Shown here: piece after piece, positions 35,450 through 43,688 of the stretch
Numbering within the stretch: the stretch's first letter is position 1
How the letters are laid out: the number at the start of each line of letters is the position of its first letter
Source: Marinimicrobium sp038419845
Lineage (GTDB): Bacteria; Pseudomonadota; Gammaproteobacteria; Pseudomonadales; Cellvibrionaceae
Direction: 5' to 3'
NCBI RefSeq assembly: GCF_038419845.1
Contig: NZ_JBCAQT010000002.1
Location: 1 to 64,000 of the forward strand
DNA length: 64,000 bases
Program-made: the position numbers and the translations under genes
The notes under the pieces: model-generated
Database searches by the model: none
What the model was told of the DNA's origin: nothing
What the model saw: only the letters and a program-made list of their open reading frames with translations

Positions 35450-35633
35450 AAGGGCGTTCTTCAGGGTCGATGAAAAAACAGGGTTCCATGGTATAGGAAG
35501 CCAGAAGCAATTCCCAGACAGCGGACGCGCCGACCGATACCGAAAAGCCCCTCGCCCAGACACTCTTGGCGCAAGCGGGTACTGAGCGCGTATAATCAGA
35601 GCCTATCGGACAACCCTTATAAGCGAGAACACC

Positions 35634-36311
35634 ATGACCCAAGACGAACTGAAGCAGGCCGTGGCTCTGGCCGCCATCGACTACATCACCCCCAAACTGA
35701 CACGGGACAGTGTCATCGGCGTGGGCACCGGCTCGACGGCGAAATACTTCATTGACGGCCTGGCCAACCTCAAAGGCGAATTTGCCGGCGCCGTGGCCAG
35801 CTCGGAGGCCTCCGCCCAACAGCTGGAAAAGCTCGGTATCGAAGTCTATGAGCTCAATCAGGTGAGCGAGTTGTTGGTCTATGTGGATGGCGCCGATGAA
35901 AGCAACGACCAGCTGGAACTGATCAAGGGCGGCGGCGCGGCTCTGACCCGGGAGAAAATCGTGACCGCGGTTTCCCGGGAGTTTGTCTGTATTGCCGATG
36001 AGAGCAAATGGGTCAAAGTCCTGGGCGACTTTCCCCTCCCGGTGGAAGTCATTCCCATGGCCCGCTCCTATGTGGCCCGGGAACTGGTGAAGATGGGCGG
36101 CAACCCGGTGTACCGGGAGGGCGTAGTCACGGACAACGACTGCGTGATCCTGGACGTGCACGGCCTGAAGATGGTGGATCCGCGAAAGTGGGAGTCGGAC
36201 ATCAACCAGATCGCCGGGGTGGTGACCAATGGCCTGTTTGCCCGACGCGGTGCGGATGTGTTGTTGCTGGGCACCGCTGATGGCGTAAAGACCATCAAGC
36301 CCAAGTACTGA
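35634..36311 (+). CDS. rpiA: ribose-5-phosphate isomerase A
   Basis: 225 residues. Interconverts ribose 5-phosphate and ribulose 5-phosphate. Phosphate-binding VIGVGTGSTAKYFID near 23-37, VYVDGADESN near 80-90 with the catalytic Asp residues, and IKGGGAALTREKIV with the Lys and Glu. Ribosome site AAGCGAG before ATG 35634. It links the xylose pathway product to nucleotide synthesis, although it is not part of the xylose cluster. Confidence 0.95.
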   Translation: MTQDELKQAVALAAIDYITPKLTRDSVIGVGTGSTAKYFIDGLANLKGEFAGAVASSEASAQQLEKLGIEVYELNQVSELLVYVDGADESNDQLELIKGGGAALTREKIVTAVSREFVCIADESKWVKVLGDFPLPVEVIPMARSYVARELVKMGGNPVYREGVVTDNDCVILDVHGLKMVDPRKWESDINQIAGVVTNGLFARRGADVLLLGTADGVKTIKPKY

Positions 36312-36364
36312 CCTCTGTTGCACTTAGGCTTGACGTCCTCCGGCCGATAGCAGCGGGCATTCAC

Positions 36365-37045
36365 TCAACGCACTTCGATCAGGCGGTTCAACCGCTCCAG
36401 GTCGTTGACCACCCGCCAGCTGCCGCCGCCCTGCTCGACCCGCGCCTGCCAGTTGTCCAGACGCTCGGCGTACTCGCGCGGGTCGATATTGTCACCCCGC
36501 AGCTTGGTGACATTGATGGCCACGACATTGACCCCGTTCATCTCGATGGGGAAGTCGCGAATATGCCCGGCCTGCAGATCTTCCTCCAGATCGGAAAACA
36601 CGAACAGGTAGCGCTGCCCGGCGCCGGTTTCGGTCAGGTAGTCGTGCGCCTGGATCACGCCCCCGGTGATATCGGTGTGGGCGCTGCCGCGCTTGATATT
36701 GCCGATGGCCTCATCCACGGTCTGCTTGAACGCACGCTTCTGACTGTTGGCGGTGCTGGGCCGGTCATCGAAGGTGACCTTGGCGATCAGATTTTTCTCG
36801 GTGAAGCTGCCGCTGTCGATGCGCGCCACGGCGATGGAGTCGCCGCTCTGTAGCGCGCCCAGTAAATAGGCAATGATCGACTGTGCCTTTTCCAGCTCCT
36901 CGGTGTAAGTGCCCGAGGTGTCCAGCAGCAGATAGACCGCCCGGTTGTCCGGTCGGCCCGCGTCACTGCAGGCCACCAGAAGACCGACCGACAGCAGCAA
37001 GACCGTCAGAGCTTTCACGCGCAGTCGGGACAGAAAGCGTTTCAT
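36365..37045 (-). CDS. VWA-domain lipoprotein
   Basis: 226 residues. Lipobox LVAC with acceptor C26. A von Willebrand A fold follows at once: YLLLDTSGTYTEELEKAQ gives the metal site D42-x-S44-x-T46; later strands are GDSIAVARID, and FVFSDLEED carries the further MIDAS Asp. Metal-dependent protein binding at the membrane or in the periplasm is expected. It overlaps the upstream membrane-protein gene by four bases (ATGA), so the two are coupled. I know of no named family for this pair. Confidence 0.8.
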   Translation of the reverse strand: MKRFLSRLRVKALTVLLLSVGLLVACSDAGRPDNRAVYLLLDTSGTYTEELEKAQSIIAYLLGALQSGDSIAVARIDSGSFTEKNLIAKVTFDDRPSTANSQKRAFKQTVDEAIGNIKRGSAHTDITGGVIQAHDYLTETGAGQRYLFVFSDLEEDLQAGHIRDFPIEMNGVNVVAINVTKLRGDNIDPREYAERLDNWQARVEQGGGSWRVVNDLERLNRLIEVR

Positions 37046-38514
37046 GATTTCACCTCCGCGCTTTTACCCACGAGCTCGTCATCGTCCCAGGGAACCGACT
37101 CCGCCTCGGGCTTTTCAGGTTTGGACTTGCCGCTGTGGTTGCGTACCAGTTGCTCGATTCCGAGCGGCACCACAATCAGCATGTCGTAGAAGTGCACCAG
37201 CATCTTGCTCAGATGATTGGCAAAGCCGCCGACCATCCGCACCACCAATCGCAGCGCGCGCAGCAGGCCCAGCGTTATCAGGCCCAGGACGGTGCGCAGC
37301 GAATGAATGAACGACTCCAGCGGAATCGCCACAAACGCCAGGGCAAAGGGCAGAATGAAGCCCAGCATCATCTGACCGATGGAGGGAATCCAGCGGAACT
37401 GGGCTTCCACCACGGCGGTGCCCGCCAGGGTCTGATTGAGCGCTTCGCGATCGAGCGCCAGCAGGTCGCGCATATAGGCCAGAGAGGCTTCGATGCTGGC
37501 CAATAAGGTCAGAATGGTCAGGCTGGCGATCATCATCCGCCGGCGCATCCTGTCGTCCATGCGGCCGATCATGGGGAAGAGGTGCGTAATACGCAGTGAT
37601 TCGAGCAGGAACACCCCCATGGCCACTTCCACCAGAATGATCACCAGCGCGGCGATATCCGAGGTGCGCATGGAACCGATATAACTGGTGCCGCCCACCA
37701 TTTCCGACATGGGCATGGCAATCAGATGAAAGTTGATCAGTCCGCCCAGCAGCGCCACAAACAAGACCAGCCCGGCGATCAGAAACTGCGTCAACGACGA
37801 GGCGGTCAGCGAGTTCAGGGCCTGCTCTTCACCGGCACGGATGCTGGCGTACTCCTGCATCTGTTTGTCGATCGTCTGGCTGCGCTCTTCGAGCCCATCA
37901 ATGGTCTGTTTCACTTTGCCCATGTTCTGGTCGAGCGCGCGCCACTGGGGCTGCATCCCCGCCAGCACACGATGCCGGTCGCGGCTGCTTTTCTGGTACA
38001 GCTTGACCGTCTCGCGGTGCGCGTCTTCAATCACCTCGCGGATATTGTCCAGCACCTTGTGCACCGCCGGATCGCTGCTGCCGGGCAGCGCGGAGACCGT
38101 CTCCACCACCTCCGACCAGGCGGGCGGCAGCGGCGGCGTGTCACTGGCCTCTTGGTAATCCTCCTCGATTTTCTCAATCGCGTCGGCAATGCGTCGATGC
38201 AGTTTCGGGTAGCGACTAAGATCCCGCTCCATGATGTCGTACACGCGATTGAAGTCGCGCTCGATGGCTTCTTCCACCTCGCGCCGGCCCATGGCGAGCA
38301 GCACATCGCGATTGCGCGCGCTCAGCCGCTGTTCGAGCTGACTGATACTGCGCGACGCGAGCCGCATGCTGCCGTGAATCGCCCGGCCGGTGGCGCGGAA
38401 CAGTTGGTGCGCATGGCTGCGTCCCAGATAGAGTACGATCACCAGTATGGCCAGCCAGATCGCCAACGAGAGCGCGGGCGAGTCCGACCAGATGGTCAGT
38501 AGTTGTGTCATCAT
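37042..38514 (-). CDS. coiled-coil multi-span membrane protein
   Basis: 490 residues; start ATG 38514 chosen for GGAGG eight bases upstream. One N-terminal span (about 14-30), a 200-residue soluble helical region (35-240, with EERSQTIDKQMQEY coiled coil), then five more hydrophobic segments near 243-262, 286-304, 328-347, 379-398 and 405-425, and an acidic tail. The arrangement is rather like a scaffold or channel with a long cytoplasmic or periplasmic helical domain. No family recognised. It is cotranscribed with the VWA lipoprotein and divergent from a two-component pair. Confidence 0.75.
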   Translation of the reverse strand: MMTQLLTIWSDSPALSLAIWLAILVIVLYLGRSHAHQLFRATGRAIHGSMRLASRSISQLEQRLSARNRDVLLAMGRREVEEAIERDFNRVYDIMERDLSRYPKLHRRIADAIEKIEEDYQEASDTPPLPPAWSEVVETVSALPGSSDPAVHKVLDNIREVIEDAHRETVKLYQKSSRDRHRVLAGMQPQWRALDQNMGKVKQTIDGLEERSQTIDKQMQEYASIRAGEEQALNSLTASSLTQFLIAGLVLFVALLGGLINFHLIAMPMSEMVGGTSYIGSMRTSDIAALVIILVEVAMGVFLLESLRITHLFPMIGRMDDRMRRRMMIASLTILTLLASIEASLAYMRDLLALDREALNQTLAGTAVVEAQFRWIPSIGQMMLGFILPFALAFVAIPLESFIHSLRTVLGLITLGLLRALRLVVRMVGGFANHLSKMLVHFYDMLIVVPLGIEQLVRNHSGKSKPEKPEAESVPWDDDELVGKSAEVKS

Positions 38515-38615
38515 GAGGTTGTCCTCCGGTTGAATGAGATAACCAGTGCTGGTATCGCACTGGATTACCGGAGAGTGTGGCGAACGCCGGTGAAAAATCT
38601 GTGAGTTGGCAAACA

Positions 38616-38629
38616 GTGACCCGGATCAC
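38616..38629. promoter_or_regulatory. CRP-like palindrome between divergent operons
   Basis: GTGACCCGGATCAC fits GTGA-N6-TCAC exactly, in the 190-base gap between the membrane-protein gene and the response-regulator gene. A TGC-TACACT extended -10 element for the plus strand is at 38648-38656. Confidence 0.4.
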
Positions 38630-38675
38630 GTTGTGAATGGCAGCGAATGCTACACTGATCCAAGCCCGAAAAATG

Positions 38676-38695
38676 GTGGGCGGAGCCCACCCTAC
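38676..38695. repeat. single family-A repeat in a 5' leader
   Basis: One forward copy whose last base is nine bases from the ATG at 38705. The only ribosome site candidate (GAG at 38696-38698) directly abuts the repeat tail. Confidence 0.9.
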
Positions 38696-38704
38696 GAGAA
38701 CCCT

Positions 38705-39496
38705 ATGGCCGACATTCTATGGGTAGAGGACCAATCGCACTGGATTGAAAAATTCGAGCCGGTGCTCGCGGAAGCCGACTTTGACGGTCGGCCCACGCGC
38801 GTGCAGGTGTTCCGTTTTGCCGAGGCCGCCTGCCAGCACATCAAACAGAGCCCCGACGACAAGGCGCCCGACATCGCCCTGCTCGACGCCCACATGAACG
38901 GGCGCGACGGCGCCGGCTTTTCCGTCTCCCGCGCCCTGCAGCGCAAATGGCCCGAGGTGCCCATCGTCTACCTGTCCGAATACAGCGGCACCGACATTGA
39001 ACAGACCGCCTTTGAACAGGGCGGGCTGCGCGACTTTATCGCCAAGCATCAGCGCAACGTGGAAGAGGTGCTCTGCTGGCGCATCAAAGCCGCGCTGCGC
39101 CAACAGCAGGTCAAGGGCAAGGCCGAAGACAAGCTCACCAGCGGTCCGCTGACCATCGACACCCTCACCTGGGAGGTGTACTGGCGCGGGCAACGACTGA
39201 TGAACCCCACCAACGCCAAGCGGCCGCTGGCGCCCACACCGCGCAAGATCCTGCGTTTTCTGGTGGAAGCCTCGCCCCGGCCCCTGTCCACCCTGCAGAT
39301 TGCCGATTATCTGGAGGCCGACCCGGAGCGCTTTTCCTACGCCAACTACCGCCAGCACATCCGGACCCTGCGCGCGGCTTTCGAGCAGGCCGAGGGTGGC
39401 CAGGGGCATTTCATGGCGCTGTGCCAGGAGGGCCAGGGCATTGTGACCTTTGGCGAACAGGGCGCCTACTGCTGGAAACCGGTCAGCGACCGCTGA
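38705..39496 (+). CDS. response regulator with winged-helix output
   Basis: 263 residues. Receiver domain (about 1-125) with acidic pair E8-D9, phosphoacceptor D61 in ALLDAHMNG, Ser in VYLSEYS and Lys in DFIAKHQ, all in the usual order. The output domain (about 145-255) resembles an OmpR-type winged helix: a leading PLTIDTLTWEVYWRGQRL strand pair, PLAPTPRKILRFLVEA, a recognition helix around YANYRQHIRTLRAAF and a final YCWKP strand. The histidine kinase follows after 24 bases. The start lies just behind a family-A hairpin. Target genes unknown; the divergent VWA operon is an obvious candidate. Confidence 0.82.
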   Translation: MADILWVEDQSHWIEKFEPVLAEADFDGRPTRVQVFRFAEAACQHIKQSPDDKAPDIALLDAHMNGRDGAGFSVSRALQRKWPEVPIVYLSEYSGTDIEQTAFEQGGLRDFIAKHQRNVEEVLCWRIKAALRQQQVKGKAEDKLTSGPLTIDTLTWEVYWRGQRLMNPTNAKRPLAPTPRKILRFLVEASPRPLSTLQIADYLEADPERFSYANYRQHIRTLRAAFEQAEGGQGHFMALCQEGQGIVTFGEQGAYCWKPVSDR

Positions 39497-39520
39497 TCGA
39501 CATAAGAAGAAGGAGTGAGC

Positions 39521-41203
39521 GTGAACCGCGAACCGAAAATCATCCGCCCCCGACGCGTCAGCTTCCCCTGGTTCAGCGCCCTGGCCGCCCTGCTGCTGGC
39601 CATCGGTTTTCTGCTGGCGAGCCACCCGGAGCTGCTCACCCCCTATGGACTGAACCTGGAGGCCAGCGCCTTCTATCCGCTGATGCAGCAACTCGAGGTA
39701 AAAGTGGGGGCACTGATCGGCTTCTGCCTGTTACTGCTGCTGGACATCTACCGGCACGATCGCGCCCGGCACGCCTTCGACCGGGACATCAAGCGCATGA
39801 GCGCCGAGATCACCCAGCTGTGGCAGAGCAAAAAACAGCTGCAACTCAAGGCCCACACCTATGCCGGCCACGCCGACAAACTCAAACTGTTCATCAGCGA
39901 GAAGCTGCTCGAGTACATCGAGTACGACGAGAAGTTTTTGCACTTCAAAAGCATTGCCGCCGAAGTGCGCCACAACGGCGTGATCTGTTTTGACAAGGTG
40001 CAGACCGCGCTGCAGGGCGCTCTGGCCGACCCCGAGTCGTTGAACTACGCTACCCGCGCCCAATACCGGGACGCCCAGACCGCCATGCGCTATCTGTGGG
40101 ATCTGCTCGATCTGTCCACTACCGACAACATCGCGCTGCACATCGGCAACCAGCTGTGCGAGTGCGAAGAGCACTACTACCAGCTGCTGCTCAACGACAG
40201 CGAGTCCGAGGCCCTGCCCCACCGGCCGGATTACTCGCCGCGCCGCGCGGCCCTGCGAGCGCTGGCCCCGCTGCTGCAGAACTCCCCCTCCGAGCTGGAG
40301 GAGCTGGACACCACCCAACCCGAGCGTATCGCCCTGGAGGACGACGCCCAGTTCCGCGCCTATCTGGACCCCACCGATACCCTGCTGGGCAACGAAAACC
40401 ACTTTGTGCTGCTGCTGGAAAATCTGCTCAAGAACGCCCAGTTCTTCACCCGCAAGAAGCCCAAGCAGAAGCACCACCGGGTGGCGCTCACTCTGAGCCA
40501 GCAGCAGGGCTATATCCATCTGGCCGTGTACAACCGGGGTCCGCGCATCGAACCGGCGAAGATGGACCAGATCTTTCAGCTCGGATATTCCACCCGCCGA
40601 GCGCGCGAGCACCACGGCAAGGGGCTGGGCCTGTTCTTCGTGCAGGAGATCGTCAAGGGCTATGAGGGGCAGATCAGCGTACAGAATGTGGAGAATGAGC
40701 CCGCCTTTTACTCGCTGCGCACCGCACTGGCCAATGGCGAGGTCGTCACCCAGGTGGTCCGGGTCACCCTGGGCCCGGAGGGCGAGCCGCGATGCGAGCG
40801 CGCCGAACCGGCCAGCGCCGATGACAACACCCGAACCGACGACTCCGGCACCGAGGCCCAGCTTGAATGGGACTTTGACAGCCCGATCACCCGGGTGGAG
40901 ATCACCCCCGCCCACAGTCAGGTCACTCAGGGGCTCGATTGCGACCCCAAAGGCCCCCGGGAGACCGTGCTGGACCCGGACAACCCGGCCACCCCCCGCT
41001 GGGCCCTGGAAATCCAGCCCCGGCGCAAGGGCGGTAAACTGACCTTCATTCCGCTGGATGTGGGCGGGGTCTGTTTCGATGTCACCCTGCCCACCGCCGA
41101 TGCCCGCCTGGACAGCGACGAGCAGGACCTGGACGCGCTGGCGCCCCGGGTGGAGGACCTCAACCGGCCCTTTGAGGGGCTGGAAGAGTACCGCAACGGT
41201 TGA
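39521..41203 (+). CDS. membrane sensor histidine kinase, atypical
   Basis: 560 residues from GTG 39521, six bases after AAGGAG; a GTG at 39515 overlaps the ribosome site. Two membrane spans (about 17-34 and 64-80) enclose a short external loop, followed by a coiled coil. The ATPase domain is clear: LLLENLLKNAQFF (N box), YNRGPRIEPAKMDQIFQ (G1), YSTRRAREHHGKGLGLFFVQEIV (G2). A standard H-box is not obvious; H151 in EVRHNG is a candidate. After residue 400 comes a 150-residue acidic C-terminal extension of unknown role with beta-like segments. Partner of the response regulator upstream. Confidence 0.8.
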   Translation: MNREPKIIRPRRVSFPWFSALAALLLAIGFLLASHPELLTPYGLNLEASAFYPLMQQLEVKVGALIGFCLLLLLDIYRHDRARHAFDRDIKRMSAEITQLWQSKKQLQLKAHTYAGHADKLKLFISEKLLEYIEYDEKFLHFKSIAAEVRHNGVICFDKVQTALQGALADPESLNYATRAQYRDAQTAMRYLWDLLDLSTTDNIALHIGNQLCECEEHYYQLLLNDSESEALPHRPDYSPRRAALRALAPLLQNSPSELEELDTTQPERIALEDDAQFRAYLDPTDTLLGNENHFVLLLENLLKNAQFFTRKKPKQKHHRVALTLSQQQGYIHLAVYNRGPRIEPAKMDQIFQLGYSTRRAREHHGKGLGLFFVQEIVKGYEGQISVQNVENEPAFYSLRTALANGEVVTQVVRVTLGPEGEPRCERAEPASADDNTRTDDSGTEAQLEWDFDSPITRVEITPAHSQVTQGLDCDPKGPRETVLDPDNPATPRWALEIQPRRKGGKLTFIPLDVGGVCFDVTLPTADARLDSDEQDLDALAPRVEDLNRPFEGLEEYRNG

Positions 41204-41300
41204 AAAACCGCCCCACCACCCCCACATGAGTGATTAATGGCGGCTACCAGCGTCCAGAGCGGTATTGTCCCGCTTTATGGGCGCCATTGGTTTTTGCCCC

Positions 41301-41329
41301 TTGCCTGCCAGCACTGCAATCCTTATTAT
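41301..41329 (+). promoter_or_regulatory. sigma-70 promoter of trxA
   Basis: TTGCCT (41301-41306), 17 bases, TATTAT (41324-41329). Expected start near 41336, giving a leader of about 90 bases. Confidence 0.6.
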
Positions 41330-41423
41330 GCTGGCAGTCAATCTTGGCGATCCCGGCCCGGCCATTGCCAGAGAGCCTCGGGCCCCGCTTAACCCACATA
41401 TCCAGGTTTGGAGAAACAGAACT

Positions 41424-41753
41424 ATGAGTAGCGATGCAATTGTGCACGTCACCGACGACAACTTTGAAGCCGAAGTACTGAAAGCCGACAAGCCGGTACT
41501 GGTCGACTTCTGGGCAGCCTGGTGCGGCCCCTGCAAAATGATCGCTCCCATCCTGGACGAGCTGGCCGGCACCTACGGTGACAAGATCAAGATCGCCAAG
41601 GTCGATGTCGACGCCAACAAGGAAATCCCCGGCAAGTTCAACATCCGTGGTATCCCGACCCTGATCATTTTCAAGAACGGCGAGCCCGACTCCACCAAAG
41701 TGGGCGCCCTGTCCAAGGCCCAGCTGGTCGAGTTCATCGACGCGGCGGTATAA
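41424..41753 (+). CDS. trxA: thioredoxin
   Basis: 109 residues, E. coli-type Trx1. Active site WAAWCGPCKM, the cis-proline loop RGIPTLIIF and the C-terminal GALSKAQLVEFI helix are present. Start ATG 41424 with GGAGAAAC upstream; an in-frame extension to 41265 is promoter and leader. A general cytosolic disulfide reductase. trxA - rho is a conserved pair. Confidence 0.97.
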   Translation: MSSDAIVHVTDDNFEAEVLKADKPVLVDFWAAWCGPCKMIAPILDELAGTYGDKIKIAKVDVDANKEIPGKFNIRGIPTLIIFKNGEPDSTKVGALSKAQLVEFIDAAV

Positions 41754-41765
41754 CCGACGCACCCG

Positions 41766-41794
41766 CCAGATGCCGCCCCCAGGGCGGCGTCTGG
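41766..41794. other. strong hairpin after trxA without T-run
   Basis: CCAGATGCCGCCC and GGGCGGCGTCTGG form a 13-bp stem (one G-T) with a CCA loop, thirteen bases after the trxA stop. No T tract follows, so it more likely protects the 3' end than terminates alone. Confidence 0.6.
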
Positions 41795-41823
41795 GCATTC
41801 CCGGCGGATTTTCCGCGGTGACT

Positions 41824-41852
41824 TTGCACAAGCCGACTTTTACCGCTATACT
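41824..41852 (+). promoter_or_regulatory. sigma-70 promoter of rho
   Basis: TTGCAC (41824-41829), 17 bases, TATACT (41847-41852), a near-consensus promoter. Predicted start near 41859 leaves a leader of over 400 bases before rho. Confidence 0.7.
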
Positions 41853-41859
41853 CCGCTAA

Positions 41860-42285
41860 TCCAATGTTTGCCCTACCCTGATTCAGCTCCTGAATACCAT
41901 CCAGTCACCAGGATCGATGGGCCAGCCAGATCGAAGGGCGAGCAAAGGGAAGTCAACTGAAACACCTGATGATTTCCGCTAAATTCCCGCTTGTATTTCC
42001 TGCTCCGGCTTCGCAAGGCCCCAATCAGTTTGGCCTTGACGCGCTGTAAATGGAACTAAAAGCGATCTGCGGTACCGAACCCCGAGCGCGCACAACAGTC
42101 ACAAATTCGCGCCGGCAGTAGATGACGAGCCGTAGTATTACGGTATGACCGAGGCAATCCCGAAGCGCCCATGCGCACGGACTGACCAGCGCCACCCGGC
42201 CGTCACTCAATGAATCTGTTTAGCCATTCATTAACACCAGTCAAACAAACCATTCACAACCAACCAATCACAAAAGTCACACTGT
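41860..42285 (+). promoter_or_regulatory. long rho mRNA leader
   Basis: About 425 bases with no credible gene. rho leaders in enteric bacteria are long and serve autogenous attenuation by Rho. This one has C-rich, structure-poor stretches, for example around 41865-41925, that could be loaded by Rho. I see no leader peptide with a good ribosome site. Confidence 0.45.
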
Positions 42286-43545
42286 ATGAACTTAACCGAT
42301 CTGAAAACCAAACCCATTGAAGAACTGATCAGCATCGCGCGCGAAATGGGGCTCGACAGCATGGCCCGCTCGCGCAAGCAGGACATCATCTTCAACATCC
42401 TGAAACGCCACGCCAAGAGCGGCGAAGATATCTACGGCGACGGGGTCCTGGAAATCCTTCAAGACGGCTTTGGCTTTTTGCGCTCGGCCGACAGTTCATA
42501 CCTGGCGGGGCCAGACGACATCTACGTCTCCCCCAGCCAGATCCGGCGCTTCAACCTGCGCACCGGTGACACCATTGCGGGCAAGATCCGACCCCCGAAG
42601 GAAGGCGAACGCTACTTCGCCCTGCTCAAGGTCAACGAGATCAACTTCGACAAACCCGAAAGCTCCCGCCACAAAATTCTGTTTGAAAACCTCACGCCCC
42701 TGTTCCCCGACGAGCGCCTGCGCCTGGAAGCCGGTAACGGTGCGACCGAGGATCTGACCCCGCGTATCATCGACCTGGTCTCTCCCATTGGTAAGGGCCA
42801 GCGCGGTCTGATTGTGGCACCGCCCAAGGCCGGTAAAACACTGATGATGCAGGGCATTGCCCAGGCCATCACCCGCAACAATCCCGAATGCCACATGATC
42901 GTGCTGCTGATCGATGAGCGCCCGGAAGAAGTGACCGAAATGCAGCGCTCCGTGCGCGGCGAAGTGGTTGCTTCCACCTTTGATGAGCCGCCCGCACGTC
43001 ACGTACAGGTCGCCGACATGGTGATCGAACGGGCCAAGCGTCTGGTAGAGCACAAGAAGGATGTGATCATCCTGCTCGACTCCATTACCCGACTGGCACG
43101 CGCTTACAACACCGTCATCCCCTCCTCCGGCAAGGTACTGACCGGTGGTGTGGACGCCCACGCCCTGGAGCGCCCCAAGCGTTTCTTCGGCGCGGCGCGC
43201 AACATTGAAGAAGGCGGCAGCCTGACCATTGTCGCCACGGCGCTGGTGGATACCGGCTCCAAGATGGACGAAGTCATCTACGAAGAATTCAAGGGCACCG
43301 GTAACCTGGAACTGCACCTTGATCGCAAAATCGCCGAGAAGCGTATTTACCCGGCCATCAACGTGCGTCGCTCCGGCACCCGTCGCGAAGACCTGCTGAT
43401 GACCGAGGACGAAATGCAGCGCTCCTGGATTCTGCGTCGTCTGTTGAACGATATGGAAGATGTTTCCGCCACCGAATTCCTGGTGGACAAGTTGAAGGAT
43501 TTCAAAACCAACGACGAGTTCTTTTTGTCGATGAAGCGCAAGTAA
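42286..43545 (+). CDS. rho: transcription termination factor Rho
   Basis: 419 residues, equal to E. coli Rho. The N-terminal RNA-binding part includes GVLEILQDGFGFLRS and YVSPSQIRRFNLRTGD; the P-loop is VAPPKAGKTLMMQ, followed by MIVLLIDERPEEVTEM (Walker B region) and the Q/R-loop segments. A hexameric RNA helicase that ends transcription. No insertion or low-complexity extension. No clear ribosome site precedes ATG 42286, which fits autoregulated, leader-dependent expression. Confidence 0.98.
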   Translation: MNLTDLKTKPIEELISIAREMGLDSMARSRKQDIIFNILKRHAKSGEDIYGDGVLEILQDGFGFLRSADSSYLAGPDDIYVSPSQIRRFNLRTGDTIAGKIRPPKEGERYFALLKVNEINFDKPESSRHKILFENLTPLFPDERLRLEAGNGATEDLTPRIIDLVSPIGKGQRGLIVAPPKAGKTLMMQGIAQAITRNNPECHMIVLLIDERPEEVTEMQRSVRGEVVASTFDEPPARHVQVADMVIERAKRLVEHKKDVIILLDSITRLARAYNTVIPSSGKVLTGGVDAHALERPKRFFGAARNIEEGGSLTIVATALVDTGSKMDEVIYEEFKGTGNLELHLDRKIAEKRIYPAINVRRSGTRREDLLMTEDEMQRSWILRRLLNDMEDVSATEFLVDKLKDFKTNDEFFLSMKRK

Positions 43546-43563
43546 AATTGCACGTTGGGTTAT

Positions 43564-43643
43564 GGCGGATGCGCTTACAGCTTATCCGCCCTACGAATAG
43601 CACGGAGTTTACGTAGGGCGGATAAGCGTCAAGCGCATCCGCC
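43564..43643. repeat. family-B inverted repeat element
   Basis: About 80 bases; arms GGCGGATGCGCTTACAGCTT... and the inverse, around ATAGCACGGAG, nearly identical to the 24111-24190 copy. Lies between rho and ubiD, which are on the same strand. Confidence 0.85.
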
Positions 43644-43688
43644 GCAAATGCGCTCATCGTAACGACCGTCAACAAACAATGCCCCCAT

